From assembly GCF_900111825.1 (NCBI RefSeq), contig NZ_FOJM01000001.1, positions 204,989 to 268,988 on the forward strand: a DNA stretch of 64,000 nt, in the 5' to 3' direction. Below the pieces are notes generated by a model. That model was not told the origin of the DNA and made no database searches. It was given only the letters and a program-made list of their open reading frames with translations. Position numbers and translations under genes: made by a program. Origin of the DNA: Pedobacter suwonensis (lineage in GTDB: Bacteria > Bacteroidota > Bacteroidia > Sphingobacteriales > Sphingobacteriaceae). Below, in pieces: positions 25,356 to 34,587 of the stretch (the stretch's first letter is position 1; the number at the start of each line of letters is the position of its first letter).

Positions 25356-26129
25356 ATGAAAGAAAATGAATCGAAGTATCAGGCACCGGCTTTAGATAAA
25401 GGGCTTGATATTTTAGAGTATCTATCGGCTCAATCCATTCCCTTATCACAAACCGAAATTGCCATTGGTATTGAAAAAACACCGAATGAAATTTACCGGA
25501 TGCTGATGAGTCTGGAAAGCCGTGGTTATATTTTACGCGATGAGGTTTCGGGTAAATACCGGTTGTCGCTCAAACTTTTTTACCTTTCTCACCGCCACTC
25601 ACCTATTGATGAGTTAAGGAAGGCTGCACAGTTTCCGTTGGAAGAGTTGGCCAATTCGGTACGGCAATCTTGTCATCTGAGTATTTTGTACATGAACCAG
25701 GTGATGGTCATTATTCATGCGAAAAGTCCGGGACCAATTGCCCTTTCTATTGAAGAGGGAAATTTGTTTCCGCTACCATTAACTGCATCGGGTAAAGTAT
25801 TGCTGGCTTATATGCCCGAAGCTGAACGAAATACCATATTAAAAAACAACGCTATTTTTAAAAAATATGCCAAACCACAGCAGGAAGATTTTTTAAACTC
25901 TTTGAATGAAATTCAGCAAACAGGTTCATATTTTAAAAACAGTGATGCTGTTTCGGGTGTAACCGATATTTCTGTCCCTATTGGTATTGCCAGCAACAAT
26001 GGCATTATTGCCTGCTTAACCATTTCGATGCTGAATGCCTTAAATTCCGATCAGGCGATTGACAGTAAAATCATTTTAGCTGAAGCGAACAAATGTGTTA
26101 AAAAAATTGAACAAAGAATTGGAGTTTAG
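25356..26129 (+). CDS. IclR-family transcriptional regulator
   Basis: Cytoplasmic 257-residue regulator and the only plus-strand gene in the window. The winged helix-turn-helix occupies about residues 12-75 (ALDKGLDILEYLSAQ, SQTEIAIGIEKTPNEIYRML, SRGYILRDEVSGKYRLSLKL). The IclR effector-binding domain follows (RQSCHLSILYMNQVMVII, PLPLTASGKVLLAYMP, ITDISVPIGIASNN-like VTDISVPIGIASNNGII). IclR proteins such as KdgR control pectin or uronate catabolism and often sit beside CoA-transferase genes, so it is the best candidate regulator of this island. No hybrid two-component, AraC or sigma/anti-sigma gene is present here. It is convergent with a GH78-like gene across a strong hairpin. The ligand is unknown. 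Confidence 0.92.
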   Translation: MKENESKYQAPALDKGLDILEYLSAQSIPLSQTEIAIGIEKTPNEIYRMLMSLESRGYILRDEVSGKYRLSLKLFYLSHRHSPIDELRKAAQFPLEELANSVRQSCHLSILYMNQVMVIIHAKSPGPIALSIEEGNLFPLPLTASGKVLLAYMPEAERNTILKNNAIFKKYAKPQQEDFLNSLNEIQQTGSYFKNSDAVSGVTDISVPIGIASNNGIIACLTISMLNALNSDQAIDSKIILAEANKCVKKIEQRIGV

Positions 26130-26137
26130 CTTCATTT

Positions 26138-26169
26138 AAACCTAGCAGGGTTTAAAGCCTGCTAGGTTT
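26138..26169. terminator. Bidirectional hairpin between convergent genes
   Basis: AAACCTAGCAGG at 26138-26149 pairs perfectly with CCTGCTAGGTTT at 26158-26169 around an 8-base loop. It lies 9 bases after the iclR stop and 18 bases from the stop of the convergent GH78-like gene, a good place for a shared transcript end. A related hairpin is at 47855-47887, so it is also a repeat family. Confidence 0.7.
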
Positions 26170-26187
26170 GCACGGCTACAAAAGAGC

Positions 26188-28353
26188 TTAGCTCGAATAT
26201 TTAATCAGATACTCCACTCCTTTTTCAATTGTAACCTCGAACATTCCTTTTGAAATTTCTTTAATTTCTGCTCCTTTCGCTACTGGTTTCGTTTTACTCT
26301 TTATCCTGAGTTTACCCTTTCCGGTAGCAGCGCTCGCCTTGATTTCCCTTTTATTCATGTAAACTGAAATATCGCCGTTGGCAGTGGGTACTTTACCTTC
26401 CATCCAGGCTAAACCACCTAAATGGGGCTCAATGGTGTAGGTTTCGTAACCCGGAGAATCGGGACTTACCCCGAGGTAATATTTGCCGAGCAGGTAAATC
26501 GGGCTGGCTCCCCAGGCGTGGCAAAGGCTTTTTCCAAATGGCCGGCCGTACATGGCCAGGTGTTCGGTACCTTTTTTATCGGGATTATATTCCTCCCAAA
26601 AGGAAGTAGCACCCAGCTTGAGCATGCCTCCCCAATAGTTTTTCATCTCTTTTAATACATAGCTTTGTTCACCCATTGCACAAAGTGCTTCCAGCTCATA
26701 AAAACGCATGTAAGGTGTAGTAATTTTGTTGATGCTGTCGTTAAGCAATACATGTTCTTTTACGGCGATTTTTTGTTCGGGCGTAAAGTAATCGAAGAAA
26801 ATCCCGAACATATTGGCGTAGCGCGTTACATTTTCTGTGGGCTGACCTGCTACCCTGCTATGCACCAAGGCGTGTTTGCTTTGATTCCAGTAAATATCGA
26901 ATATTTTGGCTTTCAATGTTTTGGCTTGTTGTTCATATTTGGTGGCATTTTCGCTGTCGTTGGCCAGTTTGGCACATAATGCCATGGTTTCTAAATTGCG
27001 GGCGTAAAGCAGTTGCTCGAAGCTCACTTCCCCATCTTTACTCAACTTATCGGCCCAGTCTATAAAAATCCAGTCACCGGGCATCCATTCCAGCAAACCG
27101 TTTTTGTTTTTACGGCCATCAATATAAGTCATAAGTGATTGCATGCGGGGATAAATGTCCTGTACAAATTTTCTGTCGCCGGTAAATTTGTAATAATCGT
27201 AAATACCCAAAAACCAATAGAAAGAATAATCCATAATGGTATTGATGTGTGCCGTAACCGGATCTTTGCCGCGCTGGGCCAACAATGTTCTTTTCACGGT
27301 CGGCGCATCAAAAAACGAATAATAATTCATGAGGTAACTTTGGTAGGCATCGCCACTCCACACCCATCGGTCACGTTTTATGCCATCGATAAAAAATTCG
27401 CGGGTATTGAGGTGAAAAGTGTATTTGGCTACATCGTAAATCTTGTTCAGCTCCGCATCTGAAGATTTAAAACTTCCTCGCTCGGTAACGGGAGCATATT
27501 CATAAAGCATGGAGATAGAATCGGCAGAAACGCCATTTTCGGGCTGAAAATTCACATAGCGGAAAGCTTTGGAAAGCGGCATCACCGAATCTTTTTTGTT
27601 GGTAAGATCAATCTCCAGGTGATCCAGTGTTTCGCATTTATCTGTTGATAAGGCTTCTTCTTTCGATTCGCCATAATACAAACTCAATTTACCTTTGCCC
27701 TTTAAGCCATTCACTTTAATAAAACCGAAGGTTTCTTTCCCAAAATCGGCTATATAACCTGTGCCTGCCTTTTCTGTTTTAACAGCAGTATGCTTCACAA
27801 CAGGTAACTTAAACGCAGAAGGCAGGCTGTAAGGATCGGTTAATCCCCAGGAGCCTGCAGAAACAAAGTTGGTTCCAGATTTATCGGAAGTTTTGCCACT
27901 GGCATCAATCCATTCTTTATCTTCAAAAGTGGTTAACCAGCTTTCATCTGATATAACGGTTTTACCCTGTACAAAAATGGCTGGCACTGTAGCCTGGCTA
28001 TACACTTTCAGGCTTAGTTTATGCTTTCCGGCCGGGATTCGGATGGATTTCGGAAAGCCGGTTAGGGCCTGACCGTCAATTTTAACATTGTAAGTGCCTT
28101 CTACAAAGAGCTTAACTACTTCGGGCTCACTAAGGGTAAACTCTTTATGGAAATCGACCAGCACATAATGACTATCCATTTTCCAGAATACAGGGAAAAA
28201 TGAACCACGTTCTGTTCTGCGGTTTTGCATCACATTGCTCATGTAGATATCAAAATCGCCGGGATACCAGATCCAGGATGCTTTTTGCGCAAAAGCGGGG
28301 ATTACCATGGCTTGCAGCAGGGGAATCAGGAGTATTTTTTTTAGGTTTTTCAT
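26188..28353 (-). CDS. GH78-like alpha-L-rhamnosidase (short form)
   Basis: Secreted 721-residue protein (signal peptide ILLIPLLQAMVIPAFAQ) with a reduced N-terminal beta region and a GH78-type six-hairpin barrel. The active-site neighbourhood is FIDGIKRDRWVWSGDAYQ, in place of the DCPQRxERxGWxGD form. Later blocks are LEWMPGDWIFIDWADKLSKD, GATSFWEEYNPDKKGTEH and SLCHAWGASPIYLLGKYYLG. It is the same general architecture as rhamnosidases that act on plant glycans, but the catalytic set differs from the canonical one, so the substrate may differ. It is probably cotranscribed after the SSS symporter through a duplicated spacer. Confidence 0.85.
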   Translation of the reverse strand: MKNLKKILLIPLLQAMVIPAFAQKASWIWYPGDFDIYMSNVMQNRRTERGSFFPVFWKMDSHYVLVDFHKEFTLSEPEVVKLFVEGTYNVKIDGQALTGFPKSIRIPAGKHKLSLKVYSQATVPAIFVQGKTVISDESWLTTFEDKEWIDASGKTSDKSGTNFVSAGSWGLTDPYSLPSAFKLPVVKHTAVKTEKAGTGYIADFGKETFGFIKVNGLKGKGKLSLYYGESKEEALSTDKCETLDHLEIDLTNKKDSVMPLSKAFRYVNFQPENGVSADSISMLYEYAPVTERGSFKSSDAELNKIYDVAKYTFHLNTREFFIDGIKRDRWVWSGDAYQSYLMNYYSFFDAPTVKRTLLAQRGKDPVTAHINTIMDYSFYWFLGIYDYYKFTGDRKFVQDIYPRMQSLMTYIDGRKNKNGLLEWMPGDWIFIDWADKLSKDGEVSFEQLLYARNLETMALCAKLANDSENATKYEQQAKTLKAKIFDIYWNQSKHALVHSRVAGQPTENVTRYANMFGIFFDYFTPEQKIAVKEHVLLNDSINKITTPYMRFYELEALCAMGEQSYVLKEMKNYWGGMLKLGATSFWEEYNPDKKGTEHLAMYGRPFGKSLCHAWGASPIYLLGKYYLGVSPDSPGYETYTIEPHLGGLAWMEGKVPTANGDISVYMNKREIKASAATGKGKLRIKSKTKPVAKGAEIKEISKGMFEVTIEKGVEYLIKYSS

Positions 28354-28661
28354 GTTGCTTGGTTTTAGCTACGGATAACTTAGGTTTATCAGGTTTTTAT
28401 TTAGCCACGGATGGACACAGATTAACACGGATATAATGTGTTGTTATCTGTGTGTATCCTTTTTATTTGTGGTTCATAATTTGTGTCCGTAATGGGATAA
28501 TTTAGGTTTTTCATGTTGCTTGGTTTTAGCCACGGATAACTTAGGTTTATCAGGTTTTTATTTAGCCACGGATGGACACGGATTAACACGGATATAATGT
28601 GTTGTTATCTGTGTGTATCCTTTTTATCTGTGGTTGATGTTAATGTCCGTTAAAGAAAATA
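28341..28661. repeat. Tandem duplication of a whole spacer, period 161 bp
   Basis: The unit at 28341-28501 repeats at 28502-28661 with only a few differences. Each copy starts TTAGGTTTTTCATGTTGCTT, which contains the start codon and leader of the GH78-like gene on the minus strand. Each then carries an inverted CCACGGATGGACAC...ATCTGTGTGTATCC repeat and ends in TGTCCGT near the SSS stop codon. A second, non-productive ATG therefore sits at 28514. No gene is visible in the 286-base gap. Confidence 0.9.
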
Positions 28662-30229
28662 TAAAGTGCAACCATTACCATAGCCAATGCAGCCCAGGAA
28701 ATCCATACAGTCTTATCTGGTTTTTCAATATTGGCTTCATGTTCTTCGTTGATGGTGTAAATACTTGGTGTTCTGTCTAAAAGCGAAATCAAAATGGCGA
28801 TGAGCAATAAACCCATAAAGATCAGGAAGGATAACATGAGGTAGTGTGGCCAAAGGGTATATTCGCTGGGCGGTAAAACCCATAAATACATAATTCCGGT
28901 ACTTAAACTCAGTATCGAACCGATGGATAGTGTAAAATTTATGGCTTTTCGGGTAGTCCGTTTCCAGAACACGGTTAACAGAAAAACCACTGAAAGTGGA
29001 GGCGCAATAAAACCCAGTACGGATTGGAACACATCGAAGAGGTTTAGACCTTTAATGTTATCGATGGCCAGCACGACAATTACCGCGAAAATACAACCGG
29101 CTATAACCGTTAAACGCCCAACATTGATGATCTGCTTATTGGTGGCGTTCGGATTGATTTTCTTCACATACACATCCATGGTAAATACGGTGCTTAACGA
29201 ATTCAGCGATGAACCTATGGTGCCAACCAGAACCGCGATAAGCACCACGATTACCAAACCATTCATGCCTGGAGGAAAAAGATTGGTTACCATGGTCATG
29301 TAAGCTTCGTTAGGATCTTTCAGATTGGGAAAGAGGATATAACACAATATTCCGGTAACGATAAAGAGTGGCAGCGAAAGGATTTTTAGCCAGCCGATAA
29401 AGCTCACGCCCAACTGGCCCTGCTTCAGGTTTTTAGCGCCCAAAACAGACTGAACCATTGATTGATCGGTACAGAAAAAGGCTACAGCAGCCACCGGGTA
29501 GCCTAAAAGAATGGCATACCAGGGATATTTGGGATCGCTGGCAGGTTGTATGAGGTTCCAGAAATGTCCGGGTGTTTTGCTGTATAGTGCTGAGATTCCT
29601 CCAACCCTATGCAGGCCTAGTAAGGTAAGCGAAAGCGAAACCGCAATCAGTAAAATCATCTGGAAAATGTTGACTTTGGCAATGGCTTTCAAACCGCCAA
29701 AAAAAGTGAATAAGCCCGCAAAAGCAACCAAAACGGTGACTGACTGCCACATGGGGATGCCTAAAATCTGGCGGACTAAAAAACCACCGGCAAATAAACC
29801 TAACGATAGCCAGGAGATTAAAATCTTAACTAATGCATACCAGGCTAATATATTCTGGGTAGAATCGCCGTAACGGTCTCCCATAAATTCGGGCATGGTG
29901 CTCACCTTTGCGGCCAGGTACCTGGGGGCGAAAACAATGGCAAGCAGGAAAAGGAAAATAAAGGCATACCAATCGAAGTTTACGGCCACAATACCGGTGG
30001 TATAGCCGATACTGGCAAAAGCAAGCAGCATGGATGGGCCTACGTTAGTACCCCACATATTGAAACCAATACTGGCCCAGCCTAAAGATTTATTGGCTAA
30101 GAATAAGGTTTCATCATTGTTTTTTGTCTTCGGAAAACTGGCGCGGTACCCGATCACCATCAGGATGACAAGGTAGGAGATTACGATGATGTAATCTAAA
30201 CTGGTTAAACGTTCTACAATGTTGTGCAT
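28640..30229 (-). CDS. SSS-family sodium:solute symporter
   Basis: Inner-membrane transporter of 529 residues with about thirteen to fourteen hydrophobic helices. The family look is clear: LDYIIVISYLVILMVIGYRA, LANKSLGWASIGFNMWGTNVG, the STMPEFMGDRYGD loop, TIGSSLNSLSTVFTMDVYVK and a C-terminal helix pair. Members of this subgroup carry sugars, sialic acid or similar solutes with sodium. It follows a Gfo/Idh/MocA gene and precedes a GH78-like gene, so a monosaccharide or uronate cargo from pectin is likely. The start codon lies directly inside an AAACTAACCAAATG leader. Confidence 0.87.
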   Translation of the reverse strand: MHNIVERLTSLDYIIVISYLVILMVIGYRASFPKTKNNDETLFLANKSLGWASIGFNMWGTNVGPSMLLAFASIGYTTGIVAVNFDWYAFIFLFLLAIVFAPRYLAAKVSTMPEFMGDRYGDSTQNILAWYALVKILISWLSLGLFAGGFLVRQILGIPMWQSVTVLVAFAGLFTFFGGLKAIAKVNIFQMILLIAVSLSLTLLGLHRVGGISALYSKTPGHFWNLIQPASDPKYPWYAILLGYPVAAVAFFCTDQSMVQSVLGAKNLKQGQLGVSFIGWLKILSLPLFIVTGILCYILFPNLKDPNEAYMTMVTNLFPPGMNGLVIVVLIAVLVGTIGSSLNSLSTVFTMDVYVKKINPNATNKQIINVGRLTVIAGCIFAVIVVLAIDNIKGLNLFDVFQSVLGFIAPPLSVVFLLTVFWKRTTRKAINFTLSIGSILSLSTGIMYLWVLPPSEYTLWPHYLMLSFLIFMGLLLIAILISLLDRTPSIYTINEEHEANIEKPDKTVWISWAALAMVMVALYIFFNGH

Positions 30230-30400
30230 TTGGTTAGTTTGGTTTTTTATTTGTTTGCCACAGAATTATTCTTTATCCGTCAGCGGTACATGCGCCTTAG
30301 TTTGTCTTCATTGCAAGGCACGAAGCAATTTTTATGAGGTATTTTCTACAGCATAAGTAGTAAGATTGCTTCGTCGTGCCTCCTCGCAATGACGAATTTC
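30230..30400. repeat. ATTGC/GCAAT palindromic repeat copy in spacer
   Basis: From about 30309 to 30394 is a full copy of the family TCATTGCAAGGCACGAAGCA...GATTGCTTCGTCGTGCC...CGCAATGACG. This is the first part of a 672-base gene-free stretch between the oxidoreductase and SSS genes. The remainder is the tandem array that follows. Confidence 0.8.
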
Positions 30401-30936
30401 TATAATCCTATCGATTCCCGGCTAACGTTGTAACGCTATATTCTGTTGCCACGGAAACACGGATTAACACGGAAACTTTTATCTCGGTTTAATACTTTCC
30501 CGATATTTAGAGCATCTAACGAATTTGAATTCCGTGACTTCTGTGTTTCCGTGGCCGATTTTATATATAACATACATTTTAACTTTTGATGTGATACGAA
30601 CTATTGCTTCTCAACAATCTGTGTCTGTCTTTTTCATCTGTGGTTTAATATTCTATAATCCTATCGATTCCCGGCTAATGTTGTAACGCTATATTCTGTT
30701 GCCACGGAAACACGGATTAACACGGAAACTTTTATCTCGGTTTAATACTTTTCCGATATTAAGCATCTAACGAATTTGAATTCCGTGACTTCTGTGTTTC
30801 CGTGGTCGATTTTTTATAACACACATTTTAACTTTTGATGTGATACGAACCATTGCTTCTTAACTATCTGTGTCCATCTTTTTCATCTGTGGTTTAATAT
30901 TTTATAATCCTATCGATTCCCGGCTAATGTTATAAC
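30401..30936. repeat. Tandem duplication including a gene tail, period about 251 bp
   Basis: Two long units at 30401-30653 (253 bp) and 30654-30902 (249 bp) are almost identical. A third, partial unit is the true 3' end of the oxidoreductase gene. Each begins TATAATCCTATCGATTCCCG, which on the minus strand encodes the terminal residues ISRESIGL. Each then contains GCCACGGAAACACGGATT and its inverted partner, and ends TCATCTGTGGTTTAATATT. The extra gene tails are not part of any reading frame with a start. Confidence 0.92.
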
Positions 30937-31987
30937 TGCTTAATATTTCCTCTATTTTTACCGGTAAACCTGTTTCGAGCGATTTATCCATGGCCTGCAA
31001 AAGCGCAATAGTTCCAATGCCTTCTTTTAAATCAGGGTAAGCGGTAAACTTGTTGTTAATGCTGTCGGCAAAATATTCCAGGTAGTTCTGGTATTCGCCG
31101 GCATGGTGGCTCTGGCCTTCGAAACGGAAATAATGTTTCAAAGTGGCATCGCCCCAGGTAATGATTTTTTCTTCGCCTGTTTTGGTGGTTACGGCATAAC
31201 GCAATTCATGGTAATCGGCCTGGCTGGCCCCTTCTGTCCCCCGCAAAATACAGCTCATTCCACTATCGCGACTTGCAGGCTGGGTTGGTCCGGTGTAAGC
31301 ACCACTTACGCGAGCAATTCTGCCATCTTTGGCCTTGAAGATAAAGTGCATGGTATCCTGGTTTTTTAAACCAGCTTTTTGCCCATTGCTGCTAAGCATA
31401 CCATAGCCCATTACTTCTTCAATATCAGGCATATACCAGCGGATAAAATCGACAGGGTGACTTAAACCGCCATATAACCATTTGAACGATTGTTTTAGCG
31501 ACCAGCCTTTTTCCAAAAACCACCGGTGATCGGCATGGTAGTGGCTTTCGATGGTAATTAACTCGCCGATCAGGCCTTTATCGAAATCTTTTTTCTGGCG
31601 CATAGCCGGTTCGAAAAAGCGCGAACTCTGACCGACGAAAATTTTCTTTTTGGTCTTTTTGCTCAGGGCCAGCAGTTCGTTGGCCTGCGAGAGATCATCA
31701 ATAAAGGGTTTGGTACAAACCACGTGCTTATCGTGTTCCAAGGCCAGTTTGATGTGTTCAAAATGCAAATGATCGGGCGTGTAAATCGCAATCATATCAA
31801 TTTTATCGCTTTTTAGCATATCGTTGTAATCGGTAGTCCAGTTCTGGAAATCGAACTCCAGAGCCCGTTCTTTGCAAAGTTTTTTATTGGCATCGCAAAT
31901 CTGGATCAATTTGAACTTTTTGCTGGCCAGTGAGGCAGATATGGTGCTTCTGCCCTCGCCTAATCCTAGTATTCCTAATCTTAACAT
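30902..31987 (-). CDS. Gfo/Idh/MocA-family oxidoreductase (second)
   Basis: Cytoplasmic 361-residue NAD(P)-dependent sugar dehydrogenase. The nucleotide-binding loop is ILGLGEGRSTISASL at the very N-terminus, the CTKPFIDD turn (EKP-type) is near residue 93, and the C-terminal domain has KWLYGGLSHPVDFIRW with a candidate catalytic histidine. No signal peptide. It is followed by the tandem duplicated spacer and the SSS symporter, and preceded by the beta-helix/mutarotase gene. It probably oxidises or epimerises the imported sugar. The terminal octapeptide codons have been duplicated twice downstream. Confidence 0.87.
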   Translation of the reverse strand: MLRLGILGLGEGRSTISASLASKKFKLIQICDANKKLCKERALEFDFQNWTTDYNDMLKSDKIDMIAIYTPDHLHFEHIKLALEHDKHVVCTKPFIDDLSQANELLALSKKTKKKIFVGQSSRFFEPAMRQKKDFDKGLIGELITIESHYHADHRWFLEKGWSLKQSFKWLYGGLSHPVDFIRWYMPDIEEVMGYGMLSSNGQKAGLKNQDTMHFIFKAKDGRIARVSGAYTGPTQPASRDSGMSCILRGTEGASQADYHELRYAVTTKTGEEKIITWGDATLKHYFRFEGQSHHAGEYQNYLEYFADSINNKFTAYPDLKEGIGTIALLQAMDKSLETGLPVKIEEILSSYNISRESIGL

Positions 31988-32070
31988 ATTTATTTTTTTG
32001 TAAGCGTCATAATTTTAAGTGTCGTCATTGCTTCGTCGGCTGAAAAAGCCTTCTCGCAATGACGATTTCT
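31988..32070. repeat. Short ATTGCTTCGTCGG...GCAATGACG repeat copy
   Basis: A compact copy (CGTCATTGCTTCGTCGGC, GAAAAAGCC, TCTCGCAATGACG at 32022-32064) fills most of the spacer. The GGCTGAAAAAGCC core is itself a foldback. Confidence 0.7.
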
Positions 32071-34584
32071 CTATATCGGTTTAAAGAAAACCCAAACTTC
32101 GCCACGTTTTGTGCCTTCAATTCCTTCCTGGTATTTTTTCATTAATGCGTTCCATTCGTCTACCCTGGGGTTATTTTCCGTTGTTTTCAGGTTCAGTTTA
32201 TCTAAATTTTCGCCTTTGGGTATGCTGATAATCAGCATGAGCTGGCGGCCTTTTTTAAAAATAACCAGCCTTTGAAAATCAGCATTGCAAAAGCCTTTTG
32301 ATATTTCGGGCCATTTCTCAAACTGCGTTTTGTGGTAAGCGAGGTATTCTTTTTGCAGTTTTTCATCTTTCACCAGGTTGGCAGATAGTATAATATTGTC
32401 CCATTCTTTTACCGGTTCGGTTCCACATTGTTTTTTCCGGTCGAAATCGTAAAACACATCATTGTACAGTTTAATTTCACTGGCATTGAGTCTTTTTAAG
32501 GTTTGTTGGAGGCTCTCTGTTTTTAAGGTCGAGGTGTAAATGACCAGACGATTCTCCCAAAGGTAAATGGATGAAAGCAGCAGGTTATTTTCTCGGGCAA
32601 ATGCGGTTAATGCTTTTTCGCCTGGTACTTTTCCTGTTTTAAAAATCAGCTCAAAAACCACAGGTTTATCTATCGCCTTATTAAACTGCCTGCTCCCAGA
32701 AATCGATGATTTATCCTTTAGCAGATATTGATATTGCGCTTCCAGACCAGCGTTTTCTTTGATTTTTTCGGCAACTCCAGGCCCGTTATTTTCCCATACA
32801 TTATCTGGGCCATTGGCATTTTGCAGGTATTTTTCGCTGGGCGTCCAGTTATTTTTTATCGTGAGATAAGAAGATCCTTCGTCGGTGTAGAGGTAAAACC
32901 AATGGTCAGGTAAGTGCGCATATTTGGCCGTGTAAATACTGTCGATAACATTTTCGGTAATGAACGAACCAGGTTGTGCAGATAAGGTATAAATGCCGGC
33001 TACATCGTACATGTGTTTGCCATAATGATGAATTTTGTTGGCGCTAATGGTATTGTCCCTCATCGCATTTTTGGTTTTTGTCCAGCCCCATCCCATGCTA
33101 ATCCCTGAATAGGATACATCACTGATTTCATTATGCAGGATTTTAAGTCCGCGTACGTAACCTGCACCAATACCAACAGCGCCCCAATCCTCGTTGGTTA
33201 CGTCGGTAATCAGGTTATTTTCAATCCGGTTATCCGAGCAAATTTCACGTTCATCCGTTGGCTGGTAAGGTAAATGTACCTCGGTGGCTTCGTCAGAAAA
33301 AGTGCCCATTAGTATCCCTGATCCGCCGATATCTTTAAACAAATTGCCTTTAATCAGATTGTTGGTCGTCCCTTTTTGGTAATCGAGTCCGGTTGAAGCG
33401 TGGTGTTCGAACCTGCATGCCTCGAAATCGATATGATTGGCATAACTGATCTGGATGGCGGAAGCCGGACGCCCCACCCAGGCCTGGTTCTCCAATGTGC
33501 CTTTATCGGAAGTACCTGGTTGATCTAACTTATAGGCGTCGAGCATATACATACCTGCCTGGTGCGGTACATGGCCCTGTTTGGAAGGTAATAACCACGA
33601 TGCATGCTGAAAAGATATCCCCTGGAAAGAAATATAAGCAACCGGATGATCGATGGTTCCTTCAATTTTAACTAAGGTTTCTAAAGCAGGTGCAACCACA
33701 TCTGCCTGAAGCATATTCTGCTTTGCTTTAGGCCAGTAATAAACTTTATGGTGCTGTAAATCCTCTAACCACTCGCCCGGTTCATCTAAGAACTGAATGG
33801 CATTGGTTAAATAATAGGCAGAATTCCCGGTTTTATCCGAAAGCCACGGCGCTGGCCATGGGTGTTCTGATTGTATGCGGCTTTCGGGCTGTAAAAAGGA
33901 AAGTTCGGCAGTGTTCTGCTGTGTTTTTACTGATTTTACCCGCAAATTAGCAATCGCCCACCACTGGTGGATGACCATTTCGATGCCTTTAGCCCCGTTG
34001 AGGCTGATGTTTTTATTTAAAGGGATTTTGCAGGTCTGTGATTGGGCATCCCAGGACAAAATGCGGTTCATGGCATCGCCGTTAGCATCTTTGGCCCTAA
34101 CAGCCTTACTATCATTCACCCAAAGCTGTCTGAACAATAAAGTATTATCGGCAAACATAGGTGCATCAGCCACCCAAACTTTACCCATGGCATTTTTAGG
34201 TAAGCCTGCAACCGGGCTAGTTAATTTTTTCCAGCCTTTGACTTTTACGCCACCACTAAAAATAACTGTAGCGCCTGGAGCCGCCATAATCCGGGTGGGA
34301 CTTTCTTTGGTGCCCGAATCTTCGGGACGAAGCACAATAGCTTCATCTAAAGTGTAATAACCATTTTCGATAATGATATGAATCCCACCTTTAACTGAAC
34401 TATCGTTTAGCCTGCGCAACTCCCTGGCCTTCCGGATGGCAAAATGTAAGGAAGCCAATGGTTTTTCCTTTGTGCCGGTACTGCGATCTGAGCCCAATTT
34501 GGAGACATAAATATCGGCTGCGAATAATTGCGCGCACATTAAATTTAAAATCAGCAAAATGGTTAGGTAGGTTCTCATAAACAA
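32071..34584 (-). CDS. GH141-like beta-helix fused to an L-rhamnose-mutarotase-like domain
   Basis: Secreted 837-residue protein with signal peptide (YLTILLILNLMCAQLFA). Residues 24 to about 610 are a right-handed parallel beta-helix starting IYVSKLGSDRSTGTKEKP, with repeated N-x-I/L rungs (NRIENNLITDVTNEDW, GLKILHNEISDVSYSG, ENVIDSIYTAKYA). This matches GH141, a family known from alpha-L-fucosidase acting on rhamnogalacturonan II and from xylanase. The last 90 or so residues resemble the RhaM/DUF718 mutarotase: KEYLAYHKTQFEKWPEISKG retains the Tyr, His and Trp-Pro pattern, and WNALMKKYQ follows. A degenerate sister domain of the same ferredoxin-like fold seems to precede it (residues about 645-725). 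Mutarotase activity in a secreted hydrolase would be unusual. Confidence 0.75.
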   Translation of the reverse strand: MFMRTYLTILLILNLMCAQLFAADIYVSKLGSDRSTGTKEKPLASLHFAIRKARELRRLNDSSVKGGIHIIIENGYYTLDEAIVLRPEDSGTKESPTRIMAAPGATVIFSGGVKVKGWKKLTSPVAGLPKNAMGKVWVADAPMFADNTLLFRQLWVNDSKAVRAKDANGDAMNRILSWDAQSQTCKIPLNKNISLNGAKGIEMVIHQWWAIANLRVKSVKTQQNTAELSFLQPESRIQSEHPWPAPWLSDKTGNSAYYLTNAIQFLDEPGEWLEDLQHHKVYYWPKAKQNMLQADVVAPALETLVKIEGTIDHPVAYISFQGISFQHASWLLPSKQGHVPHQAGMYMLDAYKLDQPGTSDKGTLENQAWVGRPASAIQISYANHIDFEACRFEHHASTGLDYQKGTTNNLIKGNLFKDIGGSGILMGTFSDEATEVHLPYQPTDEREICSDNRIENNLITDVTNEDWGAVGIGAGYVRGLKILHNEISDVSYSGISMGWGWTKTKNAMRDNTISANKIHHYGKHMYDVAGIYTLSAQPGSFITENVIDSIYTAKYAHLPDHWFYLYTDEGSSYLTIKNNWTPSEKYLQNANGPDNVWENNGPGVAEKIKENAGLEAQYQYLLKDKSSISGSRQFNKAIDKPVVFELIFKTGKVPGEKALTAFARENNLLLSSIYLWENRLVIYTSTLKTESLQQTLKRLNASEIKLYNDVFYDFDRKKQCGTEPVKEWDNIILSANLVKDEKLQKEYLAYHKTQFEKWPEISKGFCNADFQRLVIFKKGRQLMLIISIPKGENLDKLNLKTTENNPRVDEWNALMKKYQEGIEGTKRGEVWVFFKPI

Positions 34585-34587
34585 GGG

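Noticed and set aside
30401..30936. CRISPR-like array
   Set aside because: Units are about 250 bp, contain inverted repeats and a gene tail, have no unique spacers, and no cas gene is near.
33875..34357. Plus-strand 160-codon frame
   Set aside because: Antisense shadow of the beta-helix gene; no signal, domain or leader.
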